A stretch of DNA of 64,000 bases from Panax quinquefolius (Eukaryota > Streptophyta > Magnoliopsida > Apiales > Araliaceae): positions 121,268,307 to 121,332,306 of the forward strand of contig CM035164.1 in assembly GCA_020205615.1 (NCBI GenBank), in the 5' to 3' direction. Shown one piece after another: positions 61,096-64,000 of the stretch (the first letter of the stretch is position 1; every line of letters starts with the position of its first letter). The translations under genes were made by a program, and so were the position numbers. The notes under the pieces were generated by a model. The model was not told the DNA's origin and did no database searches. It saw only the letters and a program-made list of their open reading frames with translations.

Positions 61096-62015
61096 TGTAA
61101 GACCTCAAATTTTTTTTAAATAAAAAGGAATTTCCTTTATTTATTATTTTGAAATAGTAAGGGTTGATTTGATTAATGTGGATAGTTAAGGGTTAAATAT
61201 GCAAATATTTCAAAATAAGCAAGTGGTTATAAAATATTCATTATCGTCAGGGAATATTCGTTTGGTCGGGAATATTCGTATGCGACCAGCGCGACAATGC
61301 ATATGTGGGCCCATAACTTGAAAGCGATTGGATGAAGAAAGCGACAAATATAAGTTGTTTTAAATAACAGGCGTAGTTGTTACAGATTATCTTTTGTTGG
61401 AATACCCGGTGGTTAAAAACACACTAATACGGCGTTGTTGAACAAGATGCATTACCAGTATTGCACCAATTATTGATTCTTACGTGAAGAAGGCACTACT
61501 CAATAATGGTTACTGATAATTACTTGTTCGAGTATTTTATTGAGTTAATAATTGCTGCGTTGATATTTTATATTCTTTGTTGTTTTAATAATTGTCATTA
61601 CACAAGATTTTTCATTATCGAAGCAATAATTCATATTATCCGAATAATATTATTAGATAACATTATTGGCAATGTCTAGAAAGTTCTGCTCAAGGAGAGG
61701 TTTGGTCACCTAATTGCCTTGATGAAGAAATTCTTGTTGAAAGCCCCTCTTTCTGAACCGCACTCGTTGTCAATATTGTGATTACGTAATATTATTTGTG
61801 AATAATTAATTATTGATTTATATGATGAGGAAAATATTGATTTTATGTGGATATAGATGGAGAAAATTTTTAAAATGACAATTGTTGAAAATTAATATTT
61901 TATCTTTTTCCGATAAAATAATTCATTTAAATATATTATTTTAATAATATATTAACGGTGATATTTTACAACGAATGTGGGATATATGAGTATACGAGGA
62001 CGAAGAGTATTTTTG
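61096..62015 (+). repeat. F2 LTR start fragment
   Basis: TGTAAGACCTCAAATTTTTT to GAAGAGTATTTTTGTTG, parallel to the complement of 25387-24475 in the solo LTR. It then switches to F1. Confidence 0.8.
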
Positions 62016-64000
62016 TTGCATCATATCTCTTATATTATTGATTCAATTATTGTCACAAAGATCATCTCAGATAATATGTTATATTATTAATTGAGACGAC
62101 AAGTTATAAATGATTAATAATTGTTGAAAGATTAAAATGTGTTGATTAAAAATAAAATGATTTGTGGTAATATTTATTCAATCCTCGATGTATATAAAGA
62201 GTCATTATGAGAGCGTTTGTGGTAAGTTTGATTATTTTATGGGGGCCCATACGTCATCATCTAAGAGTCTCTTCGTCGATAGTAATTACCTTCGCAATCG
62301 ATAGTAATTACCTTTGTGAATAAGTAATTACCTTTGTGAATAGTATTTACCTTCGTGAATAGTATTTACCTTCGTCGATAGTAATTACCTTTGTGAATAG
62401 TAATTACCTTTGTGAATAGTAATTATCTTCGTCAATAGTATTTACCTTCGTCGATAGTAATTACCTTTGTGAATAGTAATTACCTTCGTCAATAGTAATT
62501 ACCTTTGTGAATAGTAATTACCTTTGTGAATAGTAATTACCTTCGTCGATAGTAATTACCTTCTTCATAGTAGTTGTCCTTCAATATTATCAAGAGTTAA
62601 GCGCCTTCTTGATTGTTCCAAGGGTTAATTACCCTTCATGAAATAGTAGTTGTCTCTTCATATTACCAAGAGTCATTTTGACCCTTACGTTAAGACCAAA
62701 GCCACCCTCGGTTTTCTATAAATAGAAAGCTCATTCCTTCATTATTTCTTACGAATTCATTGAAACTCTGAGAGAGAAACTATAGAGAGAAAGAAGAAAA
62801 GTATTCTCGCTACTTCACTTTTCCAATATTCATTTCTTCTAAGGTAGGGAATATTATTTGTTGTGCATTAAGTAAGTGTTATTCTTTCTTATTCATGAAG
62901 AGAACTGTTGTTATTCCATTTCTTATTATTCTCGCTGGAATAACTCAGATACGCCGGCTCACCCTATACTTGGTGACATTCTTCTATTATTCTGTTGGAA
63001 CATCCTCGTCACATGCATGTTTACAAGGACTGGTTCCGCTCTTTATTATTATTCTGTTGGAATATCCTCGTCGTGTGTTTTACACGGACACAGTTCCATT
63101 TTTATTATTCCGTCTTTATTATTACTGCCGGAATATAATGTTCATATTTATCTATACGGACACACGGTTCCGCTTTTATTATTATTATTCATTGGAACAT
63201 CCATGCATGCGCTTTTACGTCGGGACTGGTTCCGTTATTTATTATTTTGTTGGAATAACTCGCCTGTGCGATCTATCGCATGCATGGTGATTTCTTTTGT
63301 TATTCCATTCTTTATTATACCCGATTGGTTAAAACTTTGACTTATACTCCATGAAATTAGTAGAATATCCTTGATATTTGCGTTTCATCCAAAGATCTTT
63401 CATGGAAATATTCTTCCGATCATTCTTGAATTTTACTCTACAAAAGCGATATCATGTTGACAATTTGGACGTTATTAGTTCCTGAATAAATTAATTCGTG
63501 AATTTGTTTTATTGAATTATTATGTCATTGTCATCATCCTCATGTTATATTATGTTATCTTTGGCTTACGTGCGTAGATGAACTTAGTATGATTATGACC
63601 GAGGATCATTCGATATAATCATGGCTTGATATAAATGATGTGACAAAAGTCCTCGATGGCTCGTAATGCGATGGATGGATAGTTTTTGGTATGATTATGA
63701 CCGGGGTGATTCGGATATAGTCATGACCATTGATAATTTGATGAAAATCCTTGACCGTGGTAATGCAGGATGATTAGATATTATGGTTTATTTATTAAAC
63801 CGAGTCTTAGTGATAAAAATTGATGAAAACCTTTTAAAACCTAAAAGATAGTAGACTTTATTGTCTACTTGACTCTTTAATGGATTATATTCAGCTGCAG
63901 CAGCTAAACCGGTTGTCTATTGTATTTTATCGGTTTAACATTGTTGAAGACTATTGATAATTTATTACGCATTATCTTAGTTATAATATTTCTTCTTTGG
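62016..64000 (+). repeat. F1 LTR fragment, cut by window end
   Basis: Starts CATCATATCTCTTATATTAT and is collinear with 56402-58345. It shares that LTR's short variant TTATATTATTAATTGAGACG, so it may be the 3' LTR partner of element D with its start replaced by F2 sequence. Confidence 0.82.
62265..62575 (+). repeat. 19-bp array, 15 units
   Basis: Same unit order as 56655-56935 with two extra units and several CAATAG to CGATAG changes. Confidence 0.9.

Overview
This is nuclear DNA from a flowering plant, most likely a eudicot. The evidence is spliced genes with GT-AG introns, a UGT72-type glycosyltransferase, Stowaway, Harbinger-like and Mutator-like MITEs, a plant-type Helitron end and long-LTR Ty3/gypsy elements. 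The species cannot be named from the sequence. Host genes occupy little of the window; more than half is nested LTR retrotransposons. No tRNA, rRNA, CRISPR or bacterial-type feature was seen.

Left part (1-8720): a minus-strand gene for a DNA-3-methyladenine glycosylase I family protein (four exons, 1068-4269) with clean splice sites but an in-frame TAG at codon 30. Upstream lie AT-rich intergenic DNA, a 980-bp Harbinger-type MITE (TSD TAA) containing a C-rich minisatellite, and a small inverted-repeat element. At 8589-8715 are the last codons of a UGT gene.

Middle (8721-28016): the rest of that UGT gene is at 26687-28016, also on the minus strand. The two parts are separated by an 18-kb insertion (element A, 8721-26681) with 0.7-kb LTRs, a tRNA-Arg-like primer site, a polypurine tract and the 5-bp duplication AGGAT, and the UGT reading frame resumes exactly across the duplication. 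Element A encodes only a damaged gag, carries several tandem-repeat blocks, a second copy of its 3' polypurine region and a fragment of a host PPR gene. It was later hit by element B (11860-19460, TSD GTGAA), a chromovirus-like element with 2.36-kb LTRs, and by a 2.7-kb solo LTR (22686-25387, TSD ATATG).

Right-middle (28017-36206): upstream region of the UGT pseudogene, several Stowaway-type MITEs, one of which holds a 0.9-kb foldback element with a 10-bp duplication, and a Helitron ending at 35188 that carries a decayed RPA70-like gene (31885-34429).

Right part (36207-64000): a pile-up of related Tekay/Del-like chromovirus copies in both orientations. Two LTR families (F1, about 2.5 kb; F2, 2.7-3.7 kb) are present. 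Element C (45987-55900) is structurally complete (LTR-PBS-gag-PR-RT-RH-INT-PPT-LTR) but every ORF is broken, and it sits inside an opposite-strand F1 LTR. Other copies keep only complementary pieces: B has gag, E has RT end to chromodomain, D has gag ends and protease. The F1 LTRs carry a 19-bp array whose copy number varies from about 2 to 15 and a roughly 60-bp minisatellite. Several LTRs are joined head to head or are chimeric between F1 and F2.

No intact novel system was found. The best-supported stories are the split UGT gene, the gag-only element with captured PPR sequence, the MITE-in-MITE nest, the Helitron RPA pseudogene, and LTR-LTR rearrangement with expanding internal arrays. Differences between LTR copies cluster at CG-containing spots and include indels, so some frameshifts could be assembly errors.
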